A stretch of DNA of 64,000 bases. Origin: Photobacterium profundum SS9. Its GTDB lineage: Bacteria > Pseudomonadota > Gammaproteobacteria > Enterobacterales > Vibrionaceae. This document shows, in pieces, positions 8,471 to 18,218 of this stretch (position 1 is its first letter; each line of letters opens with the position of its first letter). Under the pieces are notes generated by a model. The model was not told the origin of the DNA and did not search any database. It saw nothing but the letters and a program-made list of their open reading frames with translations. The stretch spans positions 2,056,887 to 2,120,886 of the forward strand of contig NC_006370.1 in assembly GCF_000196255.1 (NCBI RefSeq), written 5' to 3'. Made by a program: the position numbers and the translations under genes.

Positions 8471-8498
8471 AGTGCGCATTATGTATATTATGTTAAAT
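8471..8498. other. dif: dif site (XerCD recombination site)
   Basis: AGTGCGCATTA (XerC arm), TGTATA (6-base centre) and TTATGTTAAAT (XerD arm). From memory, both arms are identical to those of Vibrio cholerae dif1, and the centre matches E. coli dif. XerC and XerD resolve chromosome dimers here. The nearby cco-fnr gene order matches the dif1 neighbourhood of V. cholerae. The accessory DNA to the left fits insertion of dif-using phages. Confidence 0.9.
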
Positions 8499-8725
8499 TC
8501 CGGTCGGGGCACCATAACTTCATGGGTGTGAAGTCTACTCTGTTATATCAATAGCTTATAAATCACCAAAACGCATTGGCAAAATGAATCTTGTGTGTCT
8601 ACTATAACTTCATTGAACATAATTGTATTTACCATAAAATAGGTAATTAGCACCTTACTTTAAGGTACTGCTGCAAATGGTCAGTTTGCATTGTCCTTCA
8701 AGTTCGGTACTCATTACCAAGAGCT
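8495..8725. repeat. Left attachment-like repeat of the island (attL candidate)
   Basis: It begins at the dif edge (ATTCCGGTCGGGGCACC), contains TAACTTCAT at 8515 and 8605, and ends with a block from TATTTACCATAAAATAGG (8626) to GAGCT (8725). This last block matches 51406-51502 with scattered changes. The preceding stretch (TATATCAATA, TTATAAAT, ATTGG, GTGTGT, ATAACTTCAT) matches 51284-51353 in order and spacing, and part of it matches 26969-27031. Confidence 0.75.
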
Positions 8726-8821
8726 ACAAAGATCAAAATCTGCAAGCACATTGCTTCGCTGCTGCTGTAGATTACACACAGTGCACGAGCAACAACGGCA
8801 AGCAATATTCTATTCTTTTGT

Positions 8822-9090
8822 TTAGCATCTGATTCAGCTCTACCGCACGAATCGGATTCGATCGTGCTGCATAGCGTTGGCCGTTATGCGATAATTGAAA
8901 TGTTGAATTGGCGCTGACATAAAATCCGCGTGGTGCGCTTGTAAGTCATCCAACACTGGCAAGCCATCAACACGATATCAATATGCCCACGCTTTTCTAA
9001 CTAAGCCTAATTGGATTGGTGTTGCTGTTGCCAGCAAGATACTCAACGAACGTCACGCGGTGTCTTTGACAATATGGTATCGAGGGTTTG
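8822..9090 (-). pseudogene. Degraded receiver-domain fragment of a hybrid histidine kinase
   Basis: In several frames the minus strand gives pieces that follow the order of the C-terminal receiver domain of the kinase at 51557-53638: RSLSILLA (near 9050), KRGH-then-IDIVLM (near 8990), LPVLDDLQA (near 8960), ITANAMQ (near 8880) and NPIRAVELNQML (near 8840). The intact protein has RSLNILLA, KRGHRV, FDIVLMD, MPVLDGIQA, LTANAMQ and KPIRAIELNQIL. Frameshifts and internal deletions separate the pieces. The fragment has the same orientation relative to the repeat at 8626-8725 as the intact gene has to 51406-51502. Confidence 0.7.
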
Positions 9091-9315
9091 TGTACTTTCA
9101 AGTGCTTCAGGAGGCGTTGTTTCAGTCGAAGCTTGTATTTGTTCAGTTTAATCCTAAGTTGAGTCTCTATATGTTTGACGTATGGATAGAAATCCTGATG
9201 GCGAGAGAGAAATAAGATTACCTAAAATAGATAATAATCACTTATTCTTAGAATATTCTGCTTACAATCTGTAATCAAAATACTCTAAGAAATGTGTTGT
9301 TATTTAGAGGGGAAA
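9091..9315. other. Non-coding stretch between the kinase fragment and the helicase
   Basis: I see no frame or RNA with support. The part to about 9150 may still be kinase linker (a minus-strand piece reads ETTPPEALE). The rest is AT-rich. Confidence 0.3.
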
Positions 9316-12300
9316 TCACCAAACATTACTGAAATTAGAACAACTTGGATCTACGCATGCTTCAGGAATATTAACTGTATTTAGTAAGTGTTCTTCCAGT
9401 AATAACGGCGTATTAGCTCTGATCTCATCCATGCTATTATAGATTCTCATACCATCACGAATAAGCTGGCTTGAACAAGCTTCGTGACACCAATCCTCAT
9501 AGTTACCAACAATGAATAAATGGTGCTTTGCTCTGGTAACGGCAACATTAATCAGGTTAGGTTTGCTGTTTACCCACTTGATACCACCAGTGGTTCCCCT
9601 AGCCTTCGATGCCGCTAAACAGAAGATAACAACAGATGCTTCTTTGCCTTGGAAAGTATGAACGGTGCCGATGTTATCTTTTGTAAAATCACTGACTTCA
9701 CCCCCTTCTTTACCACCGAGTTGAGCAGATTGCTGCATCCATTGTTTGTTCGAAGGCTGCTTGTATAAAGATTTCCAGTTATTCTGAAGTTCATTCTTCA
9801 TGTGAGTAAAAGGTGTAATTAGGTAAATACCACCTTTTGCCATATCGGGTTGATGCTCAACAAGATAACGCACCAATTCAAATGCGGAATCGGCCTCGGT
9901 ATGGTTATTGTAACGTTGCCGTTTAATAGAATCTTTACTCTCAACCACGTTAAACCAGCCTGAAGAGACCGATTTCCACTTGTAAGGTGTTGTAGCGATA
10001 ACCATTTTATTATCGTAGGCAATACTATTAGCTATAGAGAACATAGGGTCTGTACAGCGACGGTGAACTAACAAAGGAAGCCCAACCTGTCGTTGGCCTA
10101 TTAACGCTTTTATTGGCCCGGCTCTATCGGCTAATAACTGAGCTGAAGACTCGCTAACAAGGAAGCAGTCACCCCACAAGGTTTCACCATCTTTGTTGGA
10201 TATAGCAATAAAATCAGATGCAATACCTCTGTCAATTTCGCCTTGGACTGGAACCACAGGTTCAAGCTGAATAGGATCCCCAACAACCATAGCCTGTTTG
10301 CAGCGCTGAAGTAACCCAACGACATGATAGTTAACTGACTGTCCTGCCTCATCGAACATTGCTAAGCCTATCGTTGCTTTCTTTTGCATCAAGCGGAATT
10401 GGCTTTCTACTGATGATAGCGATGTTGACATTACTGGATACAGAAGAAATAACAGCCCCCACAATGTTTCATGGTTAGGGGTATTTTCATGACTTTGATA
10501 TTTACCGTTGATGAGCTGTGGTAGCAATTTGAAAGTATCATGATGCTCAGCTGCATTTAGCTTTATCATTGCCTCGTTAACACGCAAGGCCGCAACGAAA
10601 AGCTCACTTCTGAGCTGATTGATTCCCTTACTTCCAATGGGTGATAATTGTTGGATACGGGATTCAGCATCATGCTCTTCTTCATTACCTTGTAACTCAA
10701 ATGCAGCCTTAGACATTAAATGGCTACATGGGTCTATTCCCCACTTATCAAAACGACTTGAGTTTAAGTCTTCTAGCGCATCACGATGGTTATCAAGCAA
10801 AGCGTTAAAAGCATCCTTTGCATCTTTATAGTCAGCTTCTAACTCATGTTTCCAAAGCTCTGACTTCCACCAAACCTGTGCTAATTTTTGTAAAGCATTG
10901 AGGGATTCTAGCCAGAGCTTTTCATCTAACTGGCACCATTTTTCGACGAACTCTTCAACTAATAGTTCATCATCAGCTACTTTTTCAAGTGCTTCACTCA
11001 AGGGTGCTAAAAATCCCATATGTGTTTTTAAGAACTTTTGACTGGACGCAATACCTTGAATAAAAGCAGAAATGTTCCCTGTTGTTTTTAATTCTCCAAA
11101 GTAGTCGTTAAGCAGGCTCTGAGCTTCATCCTGAGATTTTCCTTTCAGCTGATACACCAAAGGAGACAAACCAAGGTAGTTACTTAACCCTTTAAGGTAT
11201 CGTAATAACTTATTTAACCTATTGTCACAAAATGCTTTTCTATTACTACTGTTTCCTAGTACAGTACAGCACAGAACATACCCCATTCATCGCTTTGCGA
11301 TTGATGGCGGAAGTAACCGATATCATCGCGATATGATTCATGAATTTTGCCTAGAGCTGGTAATTCCATTGATATGTTTTCGACCGCTTTGTTGTTACTA
11401 GATGCAACAACAATTGAAGCATCTAGAACAGCTTCCAGCGCCCTATCAGATGCCAACCAATCCTTTTCTGAAGACTCAGTATCAAGCAATCTAATGGTTC
11501 TAGTAACAAATCGGTCAGCAATAACATCTTTGAGTAATGTCGTTTTGCCAGTACCGGGAGGCCCATTAACTGCAACGATAGGATTATCAATTTTCTTTGT
11601 TGCTAAGTTTACAGCGCAAGATTGCAATAGACTCAAGCCATAATCAGGATTCTCAGGCCAGCGACCTTTAAAGAAGCCTCTTGTCATCTTATAGTAACTA
11701 TCAACGTCTTCTCTCGCAGAGCCAAGCATCACTTGGTTATCATTACCGAGTAAATATTGGTAAAGCGCTGGAGACAATGCATTCTTGGCAGATGTCTTAC
11801 CTATTTGTTCCGCAATATGATTCAAATCATCGGCAAAAAATGGGCCTAATTGATTTTGCTCGTTCCCATCAGGGTAATAACAAAAGCGCCAACGAAATGT
11901 AGTGATATCTTCTAAGTGAGGTTTAATCTTGCTAGGGTTTATCGATTCATCGTACTTATCTTGCTTGTTTACTTCTACAGCCTTAGCATACTTCTCCATG
12001 AATTCTCGTGATTCATGGGTTGGCCAAAACTCTCTTGCAATACAGCGATTTATTTCAATGATTGCCAACTTTAACTGTTCTGTAGTCAGAGGCTCTGCCG
12101 CATTAGTTTCAGGATCTTTTTTCCCAGAAAGATGTTTATATTTAGCAGCTGATCAATTGATTCAAAACAGGTATCGACCCAATCAGTTAAAGTCATATTG
12201 GCAGGCACTGAAGACCTGCATCGTCGATAAATAGTACGGATAGTTGCAAGGTTAACGACTTTGTCTTGATCTTCTTCGGAAAGTTGCCAAGTTAGGTATT

Positions 12301-12769
12301 TCTCACCTGTAGACTCATGAGTATTTAATGTTGGAATTAAAGCGACACCCAGTAAATAGCTTTTAGGAGTTACCGTATTAGGGTGTAAAGGCTTACCGTT
12401 TTCGCCACCCTCATTTTTGAACAAATATCCGGCACGATGACACTGAAACATCACAAACAGTTTGCTGTCTTTCTTAATCGCAGGAAATGGTTGTTCATCA
12501 TCCAACCACTTTTTATCAAAATCATCAGCAGGTTCGCTAACAATGCCTTTCTTGAAATCATAAGGGCATTCTGGAATATCAAATAACTCAAAATCCAACC
12601 AGTAATCCAGTACAGAGAGTATTTGAGAATCAGTTAACAACGATTGCCTATTCGATGTGAATTGCTGTACAACGCCCCTATTACTACTTGCTGCTTCTGA
12701 CTTGTTACTCGAATGCTCAGATTGACGGCCAAACAATGTTTTTACTAATGCTTTCAGAGAGAAGCGCAT
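9316..12769 (-). pseudogene. SF1 DNA helicase / AAA ATPase (DNA2/NAM7-like) split by two frameshifts
   Basis: Three frames on the minus strand (12769-12086, 12068-11256, 11286-9316) join into one protein of about 1150 residues. The first break is an A6 run near 12116-12121: one more A would give GKKDPETNAAEPLTTEQLKL leading into the second frame. The second break near 11270 is a tandem TGTAC duplication (CTGTACTGTAC); removing one unit gives CAVLGNSSNRK. The second frame has the Walker A motif (NGPPGTGKTTLL). The third has DEAG, GDPIQLEPV and the C-terminal helicase motifs FQGKEASVV and NVAVTRAKHH. It probably unwound nucleic acid. It lies downstream of two DUF262 genes and may have worked with them. 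Either lesion could also be a sequencing error. Confidence 0.85.
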
Positions 12770-12912
12770 CCCTGTTCCTTCTTTTGTGACTAATGTTTGA
12801 ACGCCAACCTAAGGTGTACGAACTCACGAATAGAAATAACCTTAATCTATCGATTATTTCAAAAAGTTCATTTTATATCAATAATTTAAAGCCATATCTT
12901 CATCGTATATGC

Positions 12913-14826
12913 TTATACAAAACGTGTGCTAAGCTCTTTAATCATCATAGTTTCATGATCTGCGATGTTTTTAAGCCCCTCTTCGCTCCCTACTCCCCAT
13001 TGGTCATAGCTCATCATGAAAATCTGTTTAAGGCTCTCGACGGTTGTTGCTTTCTCATAATGCTCTTTCTTTGCTGTCGGCAAATAGTTACTTAATTTAG
13101 AGTTGTTATGGCGACTTATCAGGCAAAGATTACCAAAACTATCCACACCGATTGGCAACTCATCAGATTTATTTATTGGTTCACTCCCCAGTGGGTTCTG
13201 TGGGAAGTAATGTTCAACTGATGTTCTAAAAGAAAAGCTGAATCCTGCAACACGCTTGCGTATGTAATCCATGTTTACACCAGAGAACGACTTACCTTGC
13301 TTGAGCTGTTTCCAAAGCTTGTAATCAAGTCGATTAAAAATAAAGTTCTGAACTCCAGTACCTTGATTTAAATATGTACGATCAAGCTCTACCTTGTGTA
13401 AGTCAACATCAGCAAACGTTAGATCTAAATAATCAGTATGTTCAGCATTATTGGCTAGTTGTCCGAATCGCCCAAAGAAGAATCGGTCACTTAACTTTTC
13501 TAAGAACGCCGTATACTCAGAGGAGTCAACATCGCCACTTTCTGTCGAATTTGCATAAAGATAGTGTAATGAAGCATTAAGCCAATGCTTATAGACAAGA
13601 GTAGGAAAAGACACATGAAACATGGAAAGTAACATGATCAGTTGCTGGTTACGTTCTTCTGAAGCACTGTTGGTATAACTAAAAGTACGTTTTTTTCGCT
13701 CGTAAAGTGTCAGCGTCTTTAAGCTCCAGTCTTCATCGTTTTCTCGCTTGATGGTGTAGCGGTCGAACAACATGCGACACTTGAGCAAATCGAGAGCGAA
13801 TTGGCGAGCATTAGGTTTCTCTTCCGCAAAGGTATCCAGAAGTCGTTTATCATCTAGCGGAATGTCTTTTTTCAGTGTTACACGCAGTACATGAAGCAAG
13901 AAGTTTGAGAAATTGATAACAGAGCCAAAAGTCCCCGCTTCTTCGTTAACATCATGATTAGGTACCTTCTTGGCGTGGTACTGAGGTGCTCCGATGATAT
14001 CTGCCATGGTTCTTACTTGCTTATCGGTACTCTCTGCTTTCACTTGCTGGCACAGAACCTCAAAGCTCTGAGGGATGTGATTCCAATTTGAACCAAACAC
14101 ATGACTTCTGACCTTAGAATTAATCCCTAATTGAACATAGCGATTCATTTCAGAGCAAGCATCCCATACGCTTGCGAATGTATTTCGCTCATCATCATTG
14201 GTTAGCTCTGACATCAATCGTGCTTTAAGCACTTCATGCTTTTCGAGCTGTTCACCACGGTTATTCATGATCTCAAAGTAGTGATTCAAATCTGTATCTT
14301 CAGGAACAATCACCCGTAGAATTCTCACGTTATTCAGCAAGTAATCACTGAACTGTGCAATATCCTTTATGTGGTTAGACAGGAAGCGTTTTGAAATTTC
14401 ATAAGCAGACCGAATGTTGGCTTCTTCAAGCTCATCGCCTCGGCGATTCGGTTCATTAAAAAGCTTTCGTAACGTTTGAACGGATTTAGGGCGACTATCA
14501 AAACCAAGGTTCAACTTATGAATATCAGGCAGCGTTGTCGAAAACTCATTCTTTAACACAGATAGAATAATGCTTAACGTAGTATGGCGCTGCTGACCAT
14601 CGATGGTCTCGTATTGATTAGCATCGCGCTTATAGGCGACTAGGCTACCAATATAGTACGTACTCTGTCCTTTACCTTTTGAAGCTATATCCCACACATC
14701 TTGAAGGAGTTGTTCGACTTCAGATTCCCCCCATGCGTAATTACGCTGATAGATTGGGATGATATAGTCATCTTGTTGGAATAACTCCGCAACTGAAAGC
14801 TCTAGAACGCTTTGATTACTGTCCAT
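12913..14826 (-). CDS. DUF262 protein with C-terminal HNH-like DUF1524 domain
   Basis: 637 residues. The N-terminal DUF262 (ParB-like) hallmark is IPIYQRNYAW (about 24) and DGQQRHTTL (about 74), a nucleotide-binding motif used by GmrSD-type modification-dependent restriction enzymes. A C-terminal block (EHYFPQNP near residue 537, then FGNLCLISRHNNSKLSN) fits DUF1524, an HNH-type nuclease fold. The start overlaps the preceding DUF262 gene by 11 bases, so the two are translated together. Likely role: phage restriction, perhaps directed at modified DNA. That is by family; the exact target is unknown. Confidence 0.8.
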   Translation of the reverse strand: MDSNQSVLELSVAELFQQDDYIIPIYQRNYAWGESEVEQLLQDVWDIASKGKGQSTYYIGSLVAYKRDANQYETIDGQQRHTTLSIILSVLKNEFSTTLPDIHKLNLGFDSRPKSVQTLRKLFNEPNRRGDELEEANIRSAYEISKRFLSNHIKDIAQFSDYLLNNVRILRVIVPEDTDLNHYFEIMNNRGEQLEKHEVLKARLMSELTNDDERNTFASVWDACSEMNRYVQLGINSKVRSHVFGSNWNHIPQSFEVLCQQVKAESTDKQVRTMADIIGAPQYHAKKVPNHDVNEEAGTFGSVINFSNFLLHVLRVTLKKDIPLDDKRLLDTFAEEKPNARQFALDLLKCRMLFDRYTIKRENDEDWSLKTLTLYERKKRTFSYTNSASEERNQQLIMLLSMFHVSFPTLVYKHWLNASLHYLYANSTESGDVDSSEYTAFLEKLSDRFFFGRFGQLANNAEHTDYLDLTFADVDLHKVELDRTYLNQGTGVQNFIFNRLDYKLWKQLKQGKSFSGVNMDYIRKRVAGFSFSFRTSVEHYFPQNPLGSEPINKSDELPIGVDSFGNLCLISRHNNSKLSNYLPTAKKEHYEKATTVESLKQIFMMSYDQWGVGSEEGLKNIADHETMMIKELSTRFV

Positions 14827-16159
14827 TTTGTATATACCCCAATGTTTTAAATTTCCCGACTAATCCATCAATTTTTGTTCCTTTAATATCGGACTCTTGT
14901 ATTGGTTCAACGGTAAAAGATAAAACCTCATGAGGATGAAGTGCTTTCTTTATTATATTGAATATTCCTTGCTTTCCCATTGCTGGATTATCAATCGATT
15001 CAATTACAACGCGGTGCTGTACTAACCGAATACGATAACTCCAAACGAAACATAACAATGCCGCTTTTTCTAATTCAGCATCACCAAATTTGTCATAATA
15101 GAAAAGCACAGCACAATAAAAGAGATTTCGGACATAGTGGTCACCTACTCGATTACGCCCTTTGTAGGTAGTGATAGTTTTCAATATTTCTGCTAATTCA
15201 GGCTTTTCATCAATGAACAGGTTTTGGTAGGTCTTTGTATAGTGTTCAATGTATTCGAAGAATCTCTTGCCGTTGAGCATGGTTTGATCAACCAAAAATG
15301 GGTACAACATCGTCTGCTGATCCCATTGTCGCACACGGTCTGAGTTGTACTCATCAACCATGTAGTCCATAGCTCTTAAAGGTTCAGCATAACGATACGC
15401 TGCCGAGCTTAAGTTAACGCCTTTGAATACATCAATGTTATTACGGCTAAAGTATTTGCCTTGTTCGCCTTCAGACCAACGTCTCAGCCTGAAAAGAACA
15501 TCGCTCATGATCATTTGTAAACTAGGCGTTTTGTTATCAGGGCTAACACCACTTTCCCAGCTATCAACACACGCTAATCTTTCTTGCTCAGTATTAACGG
15601 TCATTTCACGTAGATGGAAGGCTTTAAGAAGGTCGTAAGGTGCGAGAGCTTTACCACGGGCATTTTGTGAATCGAAGAATTGGAATGCTTCACTCAAGTC
15701 ATCAAGTTTTACACTTATTAACTCGCACTTATGCAATAGAAATTCGACTAACTCTTCGCGAACGACTTCACTGAGTTGCTTAAGTCGGCTTTGAATAATG
15801 GCTGCATTATGCTGCAAGTTTTTGATTGTGGTCGGTGAGTCAAAGTTATGCTCAAGTAATGTAGGGTTACAGACACGATTTTTGTCTATTAAGTTACAGA
15901 GTAACGTTAAAGTCAGTAAACGCTGTTGCCCATCAACAATTGAAAGTTGTTGAAAAGATTGTGATTGGTTTGTTTGCTCTTCATGAATGACCACCGTGCC
16001 TAGACGGTAACTGCTCTTATTACGATGACGTAGTACATCATCGAGTAGTTGATTTACATGTCTTGCGTGCCATTTATAAGGGCGCTGATAATCCGGGATC
16101 GTCAAAGGGAGTTCAAGTATCGCTTTGATGGAAAGGACTTGCTTATCAATGATTGCCAT
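14816..16159 (-). CDS. DUF262-domain protein, short partner
   Basis: 447 residues. N-terminal DUF262 motifs are TIPDYQRPYKW (about 21) and VDGQQRLLTL (about 75). The middle region, including FQFFDSQNARGKALAPYDLLKAF, is the usual helical part of these proteins. The C-terminus lacks the EH...NL/N-S-LSN pattern of DUF1524, so the nuclease end seems absent. It is the first gene of a minus-strand set with the longer DUF262 gene (overlap 11 bases) and the SF1 helicase. A GmrS-like nucleotide-binding partner is possible. I have not seen this exact trio named. Confidence 0.75.
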   Translation of the reverse strand: MAIIDKQVLSIKAILELPLTIPDYQRPYKWHARHVNQLLDDVLRHRNKSSYRLGTVVIHEEQTNQSQSFQQLSIVDGQQRLLTLTLLCNLIDKNRVCNPTLLEHNFDSPTTIKNLQHNAAIIQSRLKQLSEVVREELVEFLLHKCELISVKLDDLSEAFQFFDSQNARGKALAPYDLLKAFHLREMTVNTEQERLACVDSWESGVSPDNKTPSLQMIMSDVLFRLRRWSEGEQGKYFSRNNIDVFKGVNLSSAAYRYAEPLRAMDYMVDEYNSDRVRQWDQQTMLYPFLVDQTMLNGKRFFEYIEHYTKTYQNLFIDEKPELAEILKTITTYKGRNRVGDHYVRNLFYCAVLFYYDKFGDAELEKAALLCFVWSYRIRLVQHRVVIESIDNPAMGKQGIFNIIKKALHPHEVLSFTVEPIQESDIKGTKIDGLVGKFKTLGYIQNGQ

Positions 16160-16267
16160 TTAACTTTAATTCCCTTTGTAATCTATAGTGAAACGGACTA
16201 ATTCAACTTGTAATTTACGAAGCGGTTTCATTATTTACTGCTTCTTGATGATTTTATAGGTGGCAAT

Positions 16268-16299
16268 AAATAATGCAGCATTAAGACGCTGCATTATTT
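16268..16299. terminator. Hairpin between the ATPase and DUF262 genes
   Basis: Perfect 12-bp inverted repeat AAATAATGCAGC (16268-16279) and its complement (16288-16299). It lies 16 bases after the stop of the ATPase gene on the minus strand and probably ends the hsd transcript. Confidence 0.65.
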
Positions 16300-16314
16300 A
16301 CTATCATTTCAGGG

Positions 16315-18216
16315 TTAAGCTGCGTTACTTTGAACAGTAGACTCTTCACATTTCTGCCTAATAAACTCAAATACTGGTCGAAAGGTTTCAAAATGTTCTG
16401 AAGCAAGGGTCGGAACAATTTCTTTTGCAAATGTAGTTTTGCAGCCTTGGAATTTTATTAATCGACCACCGGGTACAGGCTCACTGTTAAAATACTGATC
16501 TAAACCTTCCACACCATAAAAAATATGTTCAATAGCACAGGAGGAGCGTCCTTTATGATGTGTAGTTAAAGTATCATCAGTAAAAACTTGTTGCTGAATA
16601 ATTCGATTATTTGGAATTGGCAACATAATGGCAAATGCATCACCACCACTCCATTTCTTTATTAACCCATCCGATATAGGACGTTCTTCTTCCTGACCAT
16701 TTAGGCTATGCCATTGATTGTAAGCTTCATCAAAATCAAACAGTGCAAAAATCGGACGACCATCCATTTCATTGTGAATTCGCTCATCAGTAATGAGCTG
16801 GTTAATATACGAACAAGTGAAAGCATAAAATGCAATAAATGGCATTTCTTCAGTAGGATAAAGCTTATACCATGCAGCTTTTAATATAACTGGATCTGTA
16901 CTTCCTTCAGTAAACAATACTGGTTTTTTATCTATATAGATGGCATTTAATACACTAAGCATTTGCTCTTGTTCTGTGTATTTGATTACGTTTGAACATA
17001 ACCTTCTGACAGCTTCTCTTTTGGGTAGAGTGTAAGCTCTTACAGTTCCTTGTTGTAAGTCAAAATACCTTACTCTTTGATGCGGTGAATTGATTAAAGT
17101 TACTGCACTATGCGTCGTCATCAGAATATGGTTACTAGCCGTCGCTTCAGATGAGATATGTTGTAATTGCTCAGAACACTCAGCCTGCCACTCTGGATGT
17201 AAAAAAGAGTCTGGTTCATCCATCAAGGTTACACTATTTGCATTTTTAAAAATTTCACTAATAGCAAAAAGATAGATGGCTTGAAATTGTCCATCACTGA
17301 ACATGTTTGAGCTGATCTCTCGGCCATTAGCAAGCTTCAACGTAAGAGACAATGAATCAAGCATTCCAAGAGTTTTTAGGTTATCGAAAGCTCTAAAAAA
17401 CTCTAATGATGTATAACCATTAAATCGATTCCTAATTTCATGGAGCGAGTAATACATCTGGTATGTATCGCTACTCGCAAGATAGCCTTCCGTTCTTACC
17501 CTACCATCTTCTGGTAATGGACAATCTTCCAATACATCAAGAAATTCTCTAGAGGTGCCCACAAGCTTCCAGAACTTATCTTCTTCGCTTTGAATATCGA
17601 AATTTCGCGTAGAACTAGGTCTTTGAGCATATACAGGACGCTTTAGATTCACCTTTAGTGAGTCTTCAAGTGCATCTATACCAAGCTTTTCCATTACGAA
17701 GCTTTTAGCTGGTGACTCATCTGGCAACAACATAATTACGGTTAGAAATAGTTCATTATAGGAGCTACCGACCCCAATAAACGGACGGCTTTCGCTTGCA
17801 TCCGCCCGTTGTATTCTATTCGAGAACTTTTCCTCATATTGCTTAAGTACCGCAGTAATAGATTTGTTGTGCCCCGCATAATAAATGAGGATATTATCAG
17901 GTTTAGGAGTTTGACCAACTGTTGCCCGTTCGACCTCATTTATTTTCAACTGACCTTGGACTGCATTAAATGAAATGGTGGTTTCCGTTCCGTCAATCTC
18001 ATATCTTAGGGTGTAATTGAAGTAAAGTTCGTGCCTATTATCACCCCAATCATACTCGTAGATATGACGAAGTATTTCGACTAATGCTTCGATAAAGTTG
18101 GATTTCCCGGAGCCATTTTTACCAACAAAAACCTCTAAGAATGAATCCTGAGAAAAATCTAACGTAAAACCATTTAGGTTTTTGTATTCACTAATGTAGA
18201 CAGATTTCAAGCGCAT
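16315..18216 (-). CDS. AAA ATPase with C-terminal TOPRIM-like region (RloA/OLD-like), linked to type I RM
   Basis: 633 residues. Walker A GKNGSGKSN is at about residue 34, and the ABC-type Walker B LMDEPDSFLHPEW at about 332. Beyond it are acidic motifs (FTEGSTDPVI, about 438, and FALFDFDEAYN, about 490) that resemble the Glu and DxD of TOPRIM nuclease domains in OLD-family proteins. It begins 2 bases after hsdS, so it is cotranscribed with the restriction system. AAA proteins such as RloA are known at type I loci, where their role is unclear; a second layer of phage defence is the likely idea. Confidence 0.75.
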   Translation of the reverse strand: MRLKSVYISEYKNLNGFTLDFSQDSFLEVFVGKNGSGKSNFIEALVEILRHIYEYDWGDNRHELYFNYTLRYEIDGTETTISFNAVQGQLKINEVERATVGQTPKPDNILIYYAGHNKSITAVLKQYEEKFSNRIQRADASESRPFIGVGSSYNELFLTVIMLLPDESPAKSFVMEKLGIDALEDSLKVNLKRPVYAQRPSSTRNFDIQSEEDKFWKLVGTSREFLDVLEDCPLPEDGRVRTEGYLASSDTYQMYYSLHEIRNRFNGYTSLEFFRAFDNLKTLGMLDSLSLTLKLANGREISSNMFSDGQFQAIYLFAISEIFKNANSVTLMDEPDSFLHPEWQAECSEQLQHISSEATASNHILMTTHSAVTLINSPHQRVRYFDLQQGTVRAYTLPKREAVRRLCSNVIKYTEQEQMLSVLNAIYIDKKPVLFTEGSTDPVILKAAWYKLYPTEEMPFIAFYAFTCSYINQLITDERIHNEMDGRPIFALFDFDEAYNQWHSLNGQEEERPISDGLIKKWSGGDAFAIMLPIPNNRIIQQQVFTDDTLTTHHKGRSSCAIEHIFYGVEGLDQYFNSEPVPGGRLIKFQGCKTTFAKEIVPTLASEHFETFRPVFEFIRQKCEESTVQSNAA

Positions 18217-18218
18217 TA

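Noticed and set aside
4972..8498. Integron attC-like repeats
   Set aside because: The repeated blocks near 4972, 7861, 8149 and 8442 lack the paired core sites of attC. The dif-like arms explain two of them better.
8324..8554. A 76-residue plus-strand frame
   Set aside because: It runs across the dif site and the left end repeat and has low-complexity hydrophobic codons, so it is probably chance.
12793..13095. A 100-residue plus-strand frame
   Set aside because: It overlaps the end of the large DUF262 gene in the opposite direction and shows no motif.
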